The notes under the pieces: generated by a model | What the model saw: the letters and a program-made list of their open reading frames with translations, nothing else | Database searches by the model: none | What the model was told of the DNA's origin: nothing | Origin: Rhizopus arrhizus | Lineage: Eukaryota; Mucoromycota; Mucoromycetes; Mucorales; Rhizopodaceae | Direction of reading: 5' to 3' | Length of the DNA: 64,000 nt | Assembly (NCBI GenBank): GCA_024220505.1 | Contig: JAKZZE010000007.1 | Location: forward strand, 744,001-808,000 | Position numbers and translations under genes: made by a program | In this document: piece after piece, positions 27,968 through 40,316 of the stretch | Layout of the letters: each line of letters opens with the position of its first letter | Position numbering within the stretch: the stretch's first letter is position 1

Positions 27968-29059
27968 TTAACGATTCAACCAAATGTGATCACCAGTACA
28001 ATGTTGTTCCACAGAATAAGAATTTAGACTCTTTGTACTCTTCAATGACGATTTTTTTTGCAAAGATGTAATTAAACTTGGTGGGGTGGATAGAGATGAA
28101 TCAAGAGAAGTAACTGAAGAAGATGAAAAAGAATAGTTGTCTTCTACAAAACTAGTGTTGCTGCGAATAGAAACAGGTTTTGAACTGCAGATTGATTGTT
28201 GTTCTAAGCGTGCATTTCTTATCCAATATCTGCGTCGTGTGAATATATCTAAGCCTGATTTAGAGGCCCATGACTTCCAATCCCAAGTACCATATTCCCA
28301 GCCATCTTTATCCACATTTCTATTATAGTCAATTTGCCAGTCTTGAGTTGCCCACTGCCAACTGGTCTTGATCGACTCATTATTCTCTCTTGTTCTTATC
28401 GTGGAAGGTGGTAATATAAAAGAATGAATAGAAGGTACTTTTTGTAAATATTCATCTGACCTACATAATATTGTTTAATGCACTCATTATATTGTACAAA
28501 GTGCACATTACCATTCAGGTCTTTCTGTTGGCAATAATAAAGTAGTCCACTTTCCTAACCAGCTTCTTTGATGTTCAATGATAACAAATCGATAATAACG
28601 ATCAAGTTGATCTGCTCTTTTTTTATCAGCTGGTGGCGGTGATGGTAGAAGTGGTTGTAATTTCATTAATTGCGGTGTATGAAGCCGACTATAAGCATCA
28701 CGAGTAAATTTGACTATTGGGTGATTCCATGTGAGTAGGATGGTGGCTGACAACCAAATGATTTTATGAAATTCAATAAAATAAATCATTATTGTCCAAG
28801 TAATACATAAGCTGATGAATTGTCGTATGCTTAAATGAATTGATGGTAATGACAATACTTGTTTGTTTTGATTTAATACCGGACAATCATTAAAGTGATA
28901 CAAAATAAATGTCCAAAGTGGAAGTGTGTATAATACAAATAAAGTATGAAAACAAACAAGTGTCCAAAAAGATAGCAATATTAAAGAATATGATCTGTAT
29001 CCTTCTTTCCATTGAATTGCCCACACCAATTTACTCAAATAGTCTTCATGTCCTTCCAT
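27968..29059 (-). CDS. Peroxisomal membrane peroxin, dysferlin domain (Pex24/Pex30-like)
   Basis: Exons 29059-28512 and 28460-27968, 346 aa. The N-terminal half has two paired hydrophobic stretches (SLILLSFWTLVCFHTLFVLY and LCITWTIMIYFIEF.. to ILLTW), a reticulon-like arrangement. The middle has RYYRFVIIEHQRSWLGKWT and LLPTERPEWSDEY; the C-terminal dysferlin repeat is DGWEYGTWDWKSW then TRRRYWIRNARL. This order matches the Pex23/24/28-32 family, ER/peroxisome membrane proteins that control peroxisome size and number. The last 60 residues are Ser-rich and poorly conserved. The single intron is 51 nt and restores TERPEW/SDEY. Confidence 0.85.
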
Positions 29060-29074
29060 TCCATTGAGTGAAAG

Positions 29075-29103
<29 letters not shown>
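29075..29103. repeat. 29-nt A-run
   Basis: Pure A tract in the short divergent promoter between the peroxin and cation-transporter genes; likely nucleosome-depleting, as poly(dA:dT) tracts generally are. Confidence 0.7.
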
Positions 29104-29105
<2 letters not shown>

Positions 29106-29237
29106 AGGATTTATCAACTTTTTTTGGGGAAAAAAAAGCAATTAAAGTAACCATAATTTAAAAAAGCAGTCCATAATTGGAATTGAATCATGCCATTTTG
29201 TCATCTCTTTCTTTCCCTCTTTTTTTTTTATTTAACC

Positions 29238-30879
29238 ATGTTGACGATACAAAAGGTTGCACAGCTCTCAACACGCTCAACCTTTGTAAAAGCTTCTTTC
29301 TATAAAAACCAAAGATTATTTGTCACGAAAGCATTAGTTACTGTACCTCGTTATCCTATTTTCAAGTCACCGATTTCTCTAGGCAACATTCGACATCATG
29401 GTACACACGGTCATCATCACCATGATACAGACATCTTGACTTCACTAAAATCCTCGAGTAAAAAGAAATCATTATCTCCTCTTTTTTAAAAATACTTAGT
29501 TTTTGCATAGGTAAAAGAGGCACACGTATAACAATTATCGGTTTAGCTTCTAATGTTGGACTGACAGTGAGTAAAGGAGTAGCTGGATGGTAAAGATGGC
29601 ATTAGAACAACAAAGTAAGTTATATTGATGCACTTTAATTTAGGATGATGAACTCTGCATCTTTATTAGCAGAATCCCTTCACTCATTTAGTGGTAAAAA
29701 AATGGCTAATTTTCATAAAATGGCGTGATTAATAAGGATATTAGATTTACTGAGTGATTTTGTGACGCTTTATACATTTAAGATGTCGAGAAGACCGCCT
29801 GATAGTCTATATCCTTACGGATATGGTAAGCGCTCTTTTTTTAAAAAAAAAATGTGACAGCCGCGTAACCTTAGCTGAATAGGGAAATTTGAAACAGTTG
29901 GATCAGTAGCAGTATCTTCATTATTATTAGCAGGTGCTATTGGCATCGGATGGCATTCACTTGACCTTTTGATTGCTACACTCAACACAGTCACAACATC
30001 TGCCACACTTCCCGACACAACCGTGGCTGTCGTTGCTGCAAGTAGCACCGCTGTTGAAACATCGTCTCATTCGTTTTTTAGCCATTCTCATGCACACGGG
30101 GGTGTGCTAGATCCAAATGCTGCTTGGTTCGCGTTGGCTAGTGTTATTATTAAGGAATGGCTATTTAGAGCAAGTAAAGTAGAGAAACATATATGCAAAA
30201 AATACAATCTAAACCGTATACAACAGCAATCAAAGTGGGTCAAGCTGAGCGAAGTGATGTTTTAATGGCAAACGCTTGGTATTTGGCAAACGTATTGCAG
30301 TTTTTTTATTCTAATTTTCAATTTTATAGGCACCATCGCTCGGATGCTTACTCTAGTGCAGTAGCCTTGGTTGCTATTGTTGGTAGTTATGCAGGAATGC
30401 CAGTTTTAGATCCATTGGGTGGAATAGCCGTTTCTGCCATGCTGGTAAAAAGTAGTGTAGGGCTTATTAGAACATCCATGAGTGAGTTAATGGATAAAGG
30501 CATAACAAATGACGAAATGGAATCAATAGTGGAAGCTGTCTCTAAAGTGAAGGTATTAAAAAAAAAACAAGTTGTTGAATATATTCTCTAATACATGCGA
30601 GAATAGGCTTCAGAGTCAGGTTTAGTTAATTTCCATTCTATTCGAGGACGCAAACAAGGAAGATATAACCATATTGATTTAGTATTACAGTTAAACCCAG
30701 ACATGTCAATGCAAAAAGCTTATAAACTAGAGCAACTTGTGAAGGACACTGTGAAAAATGATTGTGAAAATATACAAGATGTATTAGTTTATTTAGAAGA
30801 TACATCAGCTATCAAAAAACAAGTCGATAACAGTCATGATTTTGTAGACCATCATCATCACCACGAACACCACCATTAG
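29238..30879 (+). CDS. Mitochondrial cation diffusion facilitator, MMT1/2-like
   Basis: Exons 29238-29457, 29511-29589, 29644-29693, 29745-29825, 29883-30173, 30227-30278, 30330-30552 and 30607-30879; 422 aa. The start at 29238 is preferred over the upstream ATG (29190) because it begins a basic presequence (MLTIQKVAQLSTRSTFVKAS). A His cluster (HHGTHGHHHHD) precedes the membrane part. CDF signatures: SASLLAESLHSFSDLLSDF in TM2, YPYGYGKFETVGS, and HHRSDAYSSAVAL in TM5, so the HxxxD/SxxxD metal site looks intact. The C-terminal cytoplasmic-type domain ends in another His run. The closest family is the yeast mitochondrial iron exporters Mmt1/Mmt2; zinc or manganese cannot be ruled out. All seven introns are 50-60 nt. 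Confidence 0.88.
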
Positions 30880-31181
30880 ACAAGTTGTATTTTTTAGTAG
30901 ACCTTACATTGAACCTTATTTATATACATAGAAACAAACTACCCACTCCCAACTCTCTCTGTCTATTGCACTATGCATTATCCAAATGTTCACTTTACTA
31001 TATTTTGGCAGTTTAATTATACATATAGAAGTGTATGTGTATGTATTAGTGATGAACACTTGCATTTAAAAGTGTCTGTGATATAATAAACCAAATATGT
31101 TGCACAAAAATTGTTTTTTTTATCTTATAAATATTCAAGTTTTTTTTTTTTTTTTTTTTTTTTCTTTAATTGTCAAGAAGC
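30880..31181. other. Intergenic with 24-nt T-run
   Basis: Contains a T tract at 31140-31163 just upstream of the proposed ABC-transporter start. A GTATGTGTATGT stretch sits near 31034. Nothing coding. Confidence 0.5.
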
Positions 31182-33802
31182 ATGCCTTTGCTCGTGGCTC
31201 GTTTCGCGATTCGGCCCTGTACAAATGCAGTAAATACAGCAACTTTTTGAAATGTGTAGAAATTAAGCTAATACAAAATTACAAACATTTTAACTTGATC
31301 AGACTTCCATTCTTCACCGTTCATTTACTTTGAGCACAGCTTTTCATAGATCAGCATCAATAAAACCTTTTAAGCAAAATTACTTTTTAGGCAACGCTAT
31401 TTCTCAGTCCGAGTAAGGATATAACACTGAATTGTTAAAAAGAAAACTCGAACAGCTAATTTTTTAACTTTTCACAGACAAAAATCGTTTAGAGCCTTAC
31501 CTGTCTTTCAACGTGCATCAACCTCCATAAAGGCCACTGGGATACCACTTGTATCGCTTGCTATAGGTCTTCGTTTTACACACAAATTACCTGTCGCCTA
31601 TTGTGAAGCACCACTTCCTCAACCGGCCATCAAAATTTCCATCACACAGGCCAAAGTACTGCATGAAATCTCGTTATCACAGAAGAAAAGCGCCCAGTCA
31701 ATTCTTGCTGATATCTGGCAACTCGTCAAACCTGATCTCGGATTGCTTTGCTTGATTATCTTGACCGCTGTGGGAGCAGCCGTTATTCAACTTCAAACAC
31801 CACTCGTCACAGGACAACTGATCAACATCTTATCTCAAAGTGTACAGGCAGCAGCGGATGGATTGGGTGCTCTCACCATTCGAGACTTGAATGCACCTGC
31901 TATAAAATTATTTGGACTGTTAATTGCCCAAGGTGAAAAGTGTGTTTTTTTTTTAATACGCTTTTTATTCAATTTTTTTATTAGGCTTTTTGACATTTGC
32001 TCATATAGCACTTGTTTCTGCCTTTGGTGAAAACATAGCTAAAAGACTTCGATCAAAACTATTTGCTGCTATTATTCAACAGGATTTGAACTTTTTTGAT
32101 AATCATCGTAGCGGTGAATTAGTCAGCCGTTTAACGGCAGATGCTGCTGAATTCAAGGTAAAATAAAACAAGTCATATCGATAACGAAACTAACAATAAA
32201 AAAAAAAAAGAGTACATTCAAGCAACTGGTAACTCAAGGTTTAAAGTCCGTGACACAAACTGTTGGATCAGCTATTCAATTATTCAGGATTTCAACTTCA
32301 TTGACACTCACCATGTTAGCCACTATGCCTGTGCTTTACGTCTTGCTCAACTTGTACGGTACCTATTTAAGAAAACTAAGTAAACATAATAAGCAGCTTG
32401 ATGGTTATTCTGGTGGGGTTGCAGGAGAGGTAAGTGATGAATAATCAACGACAGCTACAAGAAACTAATAGCCAGTGTTAGGTTCTTTCAAACATGAGAA
32501 CAGTGAGAGCCTTTGCATCCGAAGAACGCGAAATGGAGCACTATAGTAAAGCATGCAGTAAGGTAGCCAGTGCAAACCAATACATGGGTCTTCACATTGG
32601 CCTCTTTCAAGGCTTGACAAATATCTCTATTGGATGCATGGTGTTGACTGTACTTTATTATGGCGGATCCTTGGTTGTCAATAATGAACTCACGGGTGGA
32701 GATCTCATGTCTTACATGTTATCAACCCAGACTGCCCAGCAATCACTTGTATCACTCGGTGTCTTGTTTGGCCAGTCTATCAAGGCTGCAGCCTCTGCTA
32801 CTCGTGTATTTGAATTCATTCATCTACAACCTCATGTTCCATTAAGAGGTGGACTTATTCCAGACTGCATTCATGGAGATATACAATTCAAAGAGATTGA
32901 CTTTAGCTATCCCACACGGCCTGATCAAATGGTACTCAACAAATTTAGCTTGAATATTGTTCCAGGAACGACTGTTGCCCTGTGTGGACCTTCAGGTTCT
33001 GGTAAATCAACCATTGCCTCTCTTTTGGAACGTTTTTATGAACCTGCAGGCGGTGATATTTACTTGGATGGTCAGGAACTTAAAAAGCTGGATCCCTCAT
33101 GGTTAAGAGAACACATTGGCTTTATTAATCAGGAGCCTGTCCTATTTGCAACATCTATACTGGAAAATATTCGCTATGGACGGCCCGATGCTACTCTGGA
33201 GGAAGTCAAGGAAGCCGCTCGTCAGGCTAATGCCGAGATGTTTATTGAAGGATTTCCTGAAGGTTATGATACTGTTGTAGGTGAAAGAGGTGCTGCTTTA
33301 TCCGGTGGACAAAAACAACGCATTGCTATTGCTCGTGCTATTCTTAAGAACCCTAAAGTAGGTGGAAAAGAAAAAAAAGAGAGAAATGGTTATGGATTGA
33401 TAGTTGTTTTTTTGTATGTTAGGTTCTTATTCTTGACGAAGCAACCTCAGCTTTAGATAGTAAGTTGCGTTCTGTTTACTAAAGAATGAGTTTACATATT
33501 ATTTTTTTATAGCTCAAAGTGAAAGTATGGTTCAAGAAGCACTAGATAAATTAATGCAAGGAAGAACGGTCCTTGTGATTGCTCACAGATTATCCACTAT
33601 CCGTAAAGCTGACATGATTGTTGTGATGGGAAAAGTTCCCGGAAATATTATAGAAAAAGGTAGCAATTTGAAGATTGATAAAAGGATGTTGGGCTAAAGT
33701 CTTTCTCTTTTTTTAATAACAGGTACACACGATCAATTGATGCGTAATCGATCTGTATATTTTAGACTTCATAACCAATTGGTTAATGCAGAGCAAGAAT
33801 AA
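31182..33802 (+). CDS. Mitochondrial ABC half-transporter (ABCB8/ABCB10/Mdl-like)
   Basis: Exons 31182-31218 (tentative), 31340-31412, 31478-31932, 31985-32157, 32223-32429, 32482-33357, 33423-33459, 33513-33659 and 33723-33802; about 694 aa. A basic N-terminus ([12 protein letters not shown]) suggests mitochondrial import. One TMD follows (from about residue 130), including [18 protein letters not shown] and [14 protein letters not shown], then one NBD: Walker [25 protein letters not shown], Walker [14 protein letters not shown]-loop [10 protein letters not shown] single TMD-NBD unit must dimerise. The two-exon start rests on a 121-nt intron with donor CCT/GTACAA, the least certain part. Human ABCB8 acts in mitochondrial iron export and potassium flux; yeast Mdl1 exports peptides. 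Confidence 0.87.
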
Positions 33803-33955
33803 ATAACTTCTTAATAGCGTATTTTATCAAATGTTAAATATAAGTAATAAAGGATAAAATATTTATTACTAATTGCAAGCTGGATGGATTTTTTATGGGG
33901 TATATCAATTGTCTCACAGGAAGAGAATGAAAATTTCTTTTTTGATTCACTCTCA

Positions 33956-35812
33956 TTAGTTTGCATTTTCACAAAAGTCTTGGGCGTCTGGTTTTATTTC
34001 AGCCTTTTCATGAACACTTACCATCTCAGTATTTTCCAAGTTTTCCTTTTCAGCCTCCTCTTCGAGATATTTAGCTATATCAGCCTTAGCCTTGTCAACG
34101 TCAATAAACCAAATAATAACAATGGAGAGTACAAACAAGGCGAGCACAAACGGCCAACCTTTCCAAAGATTGGTCGTATACTGAGTGATGGCGCCAATGA
34201 TAGCAGGACCTATCCAAGAAGAGGCCTTATTAATCACACCAAAGAGACCAAAGAACAAATTTTCTTTTCCTCTTGGAATCAATTCAGCCAGCATAGTATT
34301 TTGCCAAGCCCAAATAGGAGCTGTAAAGAGACCTGACCATACATAAAAAACCCAAAGTTCCCAGTTAGTTCTGATACCAAAATTTGTAAGGCCAATGCCA
34401 AAGCAACCCCATACGGCTACGACACCCGAAAGAATGATAATGATCAACAGATTTGTCTTTGTTTTGACGCCAAGCTTTGACAGCCAAAGGAAAAAGAAAC
34501 AGCCGATGATGGATGTCACAGCAGATGCTAAATTAAGAATGGTAACCTGCTGAGCAGAAAAGCTAGTGATTTGACCCTGAGTGATGTTTATCATTTGATT
34601 TGTGGTAGAGACAGCATCAGAAAACATAAAATAAGAAAGAATGTATAAAAACAGATATCTTAATCTCTTTGCTTCTTTTACTGCTCTAAAGATGGACTTC
34701 CAGCCAATCGTAAAATGGTTTGAGCCCTTTGGTAACTGTGGTCCTTTCCTGCCTGCAGGGACAGCAATAAAATAAGGAATTGAATTTAGCACCCAAAAGC
34801 TGCCACAGACCACAGTAGAGATGTAGTTGAATATAGGAGCATTACCAAGGTAATGAGAGACACCCTCTGGAAAGTCGTAATTTGACCAAGTGATATAAGA
34901 CACACCAGATAATATGCCTTGCGAAAAAAAATTAGAAAACGACAATACTTTTTCTTCATTCTAGAAGCTACCTGTCATAATCAAGAAGCCGACATTTGAA
35001 AAGATGGTTGAAACTGCTGATACATGGTTTCTCCATCTCTCAGCCACAGTCAATGCTTCTTCTTTAGTCAAGTTCGGATCCGCTCGCGCTTTTCGTACTA
35101 CAGGTAAATTGTCACTAGAATAATTTGTTGGTCTATATGCATGCACTTTTTTTTTGTTTTGGATAAATATGGTACCTTAACGTTGGAAAAGCCGCAGCAT
35201 AAAACACAAGCGACGCTCCGTATGAGATTAAGGCGAGGATCATGATACCCATCATGGCGTTCCAATTTGATCCATCGTTATATATAAAAACAATTGGTAC
35301 AATTTGAGTAGCACAACCAATGACTGTGGCGATTAAAAGAATATATCTATTCCATTTATCATAGTCTGCAAGGCTTCCAAACGAAGTAAATAAAAGGAAT
35401 TGAATAACAAAAGCTATTGCTTGAGAATAAAGAACCATGGAAGCAACAGGAACACCACCTTTACCATCCCAAGAAATATAGCAGACATCGTCTGTATTAT
35501 AAATATCACAACCTTGCTTTGCTGGAGAAGTATCTGTAGCAGGATAAAATCCACCGAGGTAAGCAAGCGATTGTAGAATATTTGGCATGTAACTGTTGAT
35601 TGTAAATCCATTATCCTGATGTGATATGTTATTAAAAGGAGAGTATATTTATAAATCGTACGACTTACACCATTATAATAAAGATAATATCCCCACAGCT
35701 CCCATTTTGTGGAGGGAGGTTGGGAAAGGACTTCTTTGCCCTTTGGTGTAGTTGGATCAATTTCTGTATCTGTTGAAGTAAACGGGCTAGCAAATATACC
35801 TTCTTTTGACAT
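33956..35812 (-). CDS. Atg22-like vacuolar efflux transporter (MFS)
   Basis: Exons 35812-35669, 35615-35176, 35132-34972 and 34917-33956 encode 568 aa with about 11-12 membrane segments. Diagnostic blocks: KWELWGYYLYYNGDNGFT near the N-terminus (completed by splicing), SLVFYAAAFPTLRPTNYSS, ADPNLTKEEALTVAERWRNH in the cytosolic loop, and LAELIPRGKENLFFGLFGV in the C-terminal half. These are typical of the Atg22 family, which exports amino acids from the vacuole after autophagic breakdown. The cytosolic C-terminus is acidic and hydrophilic. Introns are 43-54 nt; the 43-nt intron (35133-35175) is the shortest in the window. It converges on the ABC half-transporter with a 153-bp gap. Confidence 0.87.
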
Positions 35813-37050
35813 TTAAATAAAAGGAAAAAAGGAAAGAGAAAAAGAAGAAACAAAATCTAGTTTATTTTTTTTATGTAACTTCACATTGATGTTACTTTTT
35901 TTTTTTTTTTTTTGATTGTTGAAATTAGTCTGCTTTACATATTTCAGATTACACAGTAAAAAAAGTCTTTTTAGTATTTACGGTGCCTTCAGTATTAAAT
36001 TGCGACTTTTAAATAAAATGATAGGAAATTATAGATCGATTTGCAACCATACATTCTATTCTATTTGAACTGGATCTCCATCTCCATCATCTACATACTC
36101 ACACCAGATCTTTGTATGGTCAGTTTCTTGTAAATTGCTCTCAAAATGTCAAGGATATTGCTATTTTCCAACGTTGTTCCACTGAATAGTTTTTTTTTTT
36201 TATCCTTGATCCCAAAAGTATTTTTTTTTATTTCCTTCTCCATTTTATTATAATTGATCTGGTCCGGGCGAACAGATGTAACAAGTATCACGCGTCCAAT
36301 TGGACTTTATAAATAGCTACTTTGGTTACATCTAATCTGCAGCTTAACTGGCTGCAACTGCGCTTTTCCAAATTTCAAGTTACACTTTTTTCTATACGAC
36401 TCGTTTGCTTTTTGATCTCTCTGAACATTTTCACATCGACATACTTTAGTCTAAACACTGGGCATGAATATTAACGACTTTTATTATGAAAGTATCAAAG
36501 GTGACATCATGAAGGAATCAGAGTAATGATTCAGTGAGAAGAAATAAATGATCCTCAAGTTAAAGAATTTGTTAAGCCAAACTTGGTATTGAATTGCCTA
36601 GTGCATGTTTTCTATGCCGACAACGAAGAGTTTGAAGAAAATAAGATAATGGCTCCCTTATAGAGCGTTGGAAAAAATAAAAACAATACAATGTTTTAAT
36701 GGATAATCAGAATTTTTTTGTTGTTGGGAGTGAGTAGAACATCATGTGCCACCGAATACACAGCTCAGGAAAGAGTAGAAAAGCTTAGGAAGGATGTTGG
36801 ATTTGCTATACAATTAAAATAAAAATAAAAACATAGAAAGCATCTTTGCAAGTTTAATGAATATTCAAAGGTCGTAAGAGATAATCAATTGGAACAAAGA
36901 ATTTCGCTTCTAAAGGCACTATTACTGATCAATAGCTTAGTCTTCTCTTTGAGGTACTGGACAAAGTAAATCAGGTTCTTAAGATGAAATATGTTCATTT
37001 TATTATATTTAATGTACTAATTAATCATAGTATTGAGATCAATGAGATGA
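35813..37050. other. Gene-poor region
   Basis: T-run at 35896-35914. A 66-codon minus frame (36091-36291) and broken plus frames near 36520-36650 (for example VKEFVKPNLVLNCLVHVFYA) look like protein debris but belong to no family I recognise. No intact gene. Confidence 0.4.
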
Positions 37051-37280
37051 GTATAAGCATAGGTCATGAACATGAACATCCTTCCACCTTATTCTTCTGA
37101 TTTCAACCCAACAAAGCGATCTTTATCTGTGTCTGGGTAAAATCAGCCATAACAAGTTGGACTATAAAAATAAAGTTGATAACAATAGTAGATCCTTGTA
37201 ATAATGCATCAATTCTTTACTTTGAATGTTCCATTCAACAATCTTCGTATATTACAAAAGACACTTGAATGTAGCTCACT
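37040..37280 (+). pseudogene. DDE transposase C-terminal relic
   Basis: The frame around 37077-37130 reads LPPYSSDFNPTKRSL, resembling the hallmark PPYSPELNPIE(x)W of IS630/Tc1-mariner DDE transposases; a frameshift near 37131 continues as VWVKSAITSW. The catalytic Glu is Lys here and stops follow, so it is a dead fragment. The upstream catalytic Asp blocks were not found. Confidence 0.4.
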
Positions 37281-39082
37281 TGAAAGGCCTGTCCAAGCCT
37301 TAAACAAATGAAGTCATCGATTTCTACCTTGATTTTATTGATAGTACCTACCTGACTCCTACTGACTCATTTTGTTACTAAGTTGATGAAAAGAATGGAT
37401 AAGAAGATTAGAAAAGACCAGAATAAAGAAAATTATTTTATGATCGCTAATTCTAATAATTGTGCTCAGATGGCTTTTGAGAGTTACAAAGTTGACGGTA
37501 CGATCTTTAAAAAATACTTATTAGAAAAGTTCTTCAGCTCATTTCTCTCTTCATTTATTTTAGACTTTGAATAAATTTAAAAAAGTGATAAAACTCTGTT
37601 CTATACTCATTATGGCTGAAGAAAGAGATCATTAATAATAAAAAACAAAATGTGAATTGGGTTATTTGAGTTCAAAAGTCGATTGCAAAGTGTTTATTGT
37701 ATCGTAATGATAAGCATATATAAAGAAGTTTGTATCAAAAAGTGAAAAGAAGGGATAAGAGAGCCTTTCAGCACTACAACAAATAAAAAGCAGTATATAT
37801 TTACTGGGCATTACATGTAAGGTAATAATGGTGGGGTAAGCCTACTCCGGATATGTCCCCTTTTCTTTCCACCATCCTACATGTAAGGTAATGTAATATA
37901 TTAGAGGAGGTTCCTCGTATGTTTTCTATTATACAGCAAATACTTTGAAAAGATTCAGCTGCCTTTTCCCCCTTGTACTGAAGGGAAAAAGAGCAGCATT
38001 TGCTGAAAATATCAAAAGCAAATTCTTTGCAAATACAAGAACATTGTTTATATTCTTATAGTAGTCAAATAAAGTGAACTCATTGGACGATTCTACGTTA
38101 TGTACAGATCGAACAGACATATCATTGTAAGTTTTAATTGATTTGATCATTTATATCTGCTGTTACACGGTTCCTACATTTTATATGTGTTCTCAAACTT
38201 GTACTGAAAGATATGCCTGCATAAAGTTGCAAAGCCTTTCCGTGTTATTCACCTGTAAAAAGGGTCTAAAAGTATATATCACGCCACATAAATGGCTCAA
38301 ATGTGAGAAATAACATATAGAAATGCATCTAAGAATATCGTATGCTTAAGCTTCTTGAAGATAGATGATGAATATGCATTAATAAACAAAAGGGCTCTGC
38401 CAATTAATTTCTGTTAAATAGAATCGTGCACAATTCCAAAAAGCATTGAGAAAAAAAGGGGTTAGGGATTTCCTATCGTAACTTTTTGAAGGAAAGGTAA
38501 AAAGTGCAGCAGCAAAAGCTCATGCTTATCAAATGTGTATATTGGCAACTTGATAAATACAGGGTTAATGAAATTTGAAATAAAAGCATTTTCAGCAGAG
38601 TACTTTGATTAAGCTCTTGAATAATATACAAATATATTGTATAAACAACAGCTATTTACAACTATCCTTACTTTTGACTGAAGCTATGAATTTTCTATTA
38701 CTCCTGACTACAATAGAAAGAACAGCCTTGTACTCAAGTAATCTTCTCTTTGACTTTAATTCAACATGTAAAGTCATCATGGGCTCCCTTAGCTTATTAT
38801 ATAATGTAAGGCACCAAATGAAAGCGATTTAAATATGCAAAAAATATCGAAAACACTATGTTTTGGAACGAACAATTTTCATTTTTAATCAACCAGCTTG
38901 AAAAAAGAAAAAAGAAAAAAAAAAAGATTGCTTAATTGTTGACATTGTTTGATTTTTTTTTAAATAAAATAAAAAAAATAATGGCTGGAAATAGGTATTG
39001 ACTGATATAGACCAGATTGAAAAATAATTATAAGTTTAGAAAAAGAAAAAAAACGCACAGATGCAAGGGAAAAGATACAGTT
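37281..39082. other. Gene-poor region
   Basis: Short frames at 37383-37574, 37929-38150 (minus) and 38605-38832 start at TTG or lack any recognisable domain. Apart from the mini hairpin element at 37.8 kb nothing is assigned. Confidence 0.4.
37812..37892. mobile_element. Mini hairpin element flanked by 15-bp direct repeats
   Basis: TACATGTAAGGTAAT occurs at 37812-37826 and again at 37878-37892. Between the copies, ATGGTGG (37828-37834) and CCACCAT (37869-37875) are perfect inverted repeats enclosing 34 nt. This looks like a tiny hairpin-ended insertion with duplicated target, or a slippage product; too short to encode anything. Confidence 0.4.
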
Positions 39083-39964
39083 TTATATAGTGTACATTCT
39101 TTCTAAAAAATTATGTTTAGATTTCCTCGCATGAACAACTGCACTTGATACACCATCTGTTTTTGATATATAAACTGTTGAGTATCTCTTTAACAATTGC
39201 GAGACGATGCCTACAAGAAAGAAAGAAAAAGGAATGAGTTTAAAAAATTATACGAGAAAAAAGTGCTTGTTCTTTTTACCATAAAACCAATACAAATGAA
39301 GGGGAAACACAGCAACTGCGACGATCCAAAGAGTTTCTAGTCTATGGCTTTGTTTGAGAGCAATAATCATGTATGAGTGAAACACAAGTCGAAGCACAAA
39401 GAAGGTTGAAGCAAACAACAAATCACATCTCCAATGATCTCTAAAGGAACCCAAGGCAAGCAAAAGTGTGGGGAGTTCTAGTAAACAGCTAGCGCTAAAG
39501 AAAGAAGAGGAGCGTGACTTGAGCAACCAAAAGAGGATACCGATGTACAAAGGGTGGTGAATCCATCCAGTTAATATAGTGATACGGTTTCGATAATAAA
39601 TTGAACCAAGTGACAGGTCTAATACGAGATAGGTTATAAAAAAGCATGCCAGAGCGATATGAAAATTGGAATCAACAGACAATAGATTCATATCCCATCC
39701 AGACCTCCAAAAAGAGAAAAAGTATGGAATCGAAATTACTGTACATACTAAACTGCTGGCGAATGTCAATATCCAACTGATTTGTTTATCTGTTTTTGTA
39801 AAGCCACTTTTGATGCAGTAAAAAAAAAAGGATATTAAGCTTGTGAAGCTAGCTAAGAATGATATTGGTACTATGGGTTGCGTTAAGACTTGAGTAAGAG
39901 TGAGATTTTGAATCATATTATAAATAAGAAGAAAGAAAGATAAAGTATAATCAGTTTGTTGCAT
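39083..39964 (-). CDS. TLC-domain multispanning membrane protein
   Basis: Exons 39964-39280 and 39210-39083, 270 aa. Seven or so hydrophobic segments. TLC (TRAM-LAG1-CLN8) hallmarks: ISWILTFASSLVCTVISIP early, ILTGWIHHPLYIGILF with the conserved HH pair, then LELPTLLLALGSF, the FHSYMIIA helix and HLYWFYGIVSQLLKRY, the last spanning the splice. It resembles the TLCD/TMEM56 group rather than ceramide synthases, because there is no LAG1 motif (HHxxT..) with the extra histidines. TLCD proteins modulate membrane phospholipid composition in animals; the fungal role is unknown. The 69-nt intron 39211-39279 was recognised because it restores the usual C-terminus. Confidence 0.75.
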
Positions 39965-40281
39965 TTCAGAAAAGCAATTTATGTTTTAGCGATTAGAAAC
40001 AAGGAGAAGCTTCAGAATATCTGAACAAGAGTCTAAACTGCTTAATGTCGAATTGACCAGTCTTCACACTAAGGAGGATACCTTACTCTACCTTTCTACA
40101 GCATCAATACTAACGGGGATATTTCAGGAGCGTGATTTAAGGGAAAATATCCACAAATAGCATTTTATTTTCGTGAAAAAGAAACATCAAGATTATTCGT
40201 TAAAATAGGAGACTTTTCTTTAGAAAGAAGGGACAAAATATCAGTGGCAAAACCATTCAAAATGGAAAAGCATTTGAAGTG

Positions 40282-40316
<35 letters not shown>

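Noticed and set aside
27768..27983. Leucine-run open frame on the minus strand
   Set aside because: It is the antisense of a trinucleotide repeat between two convergent genes.
29190..29237. Upstream ATG of the MMT-like gene
   Set aside because: It would add a Phe-rich segment encoded by a T-run and hide the mitochondrial presequence that begins at 29238.
33884..34336. 150-codon plus frame antisense to the Atg22-like gene
   Set aside because: The antisense protein has clear conserved motifs and membrane helices; this frame is its shadow.
34917..34930. CTTGCGAAAA, identical to the hairpin loop at 2 kb
   Set aside because: It sits in an Atg22 intron with no complementary arms, so it is a chance match.
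36091..36291. Lys-rich 66-codon minus frame
   Set aside because: No recognisable family and no flanking exons; could be debris of a decayed element but cannot be supported.
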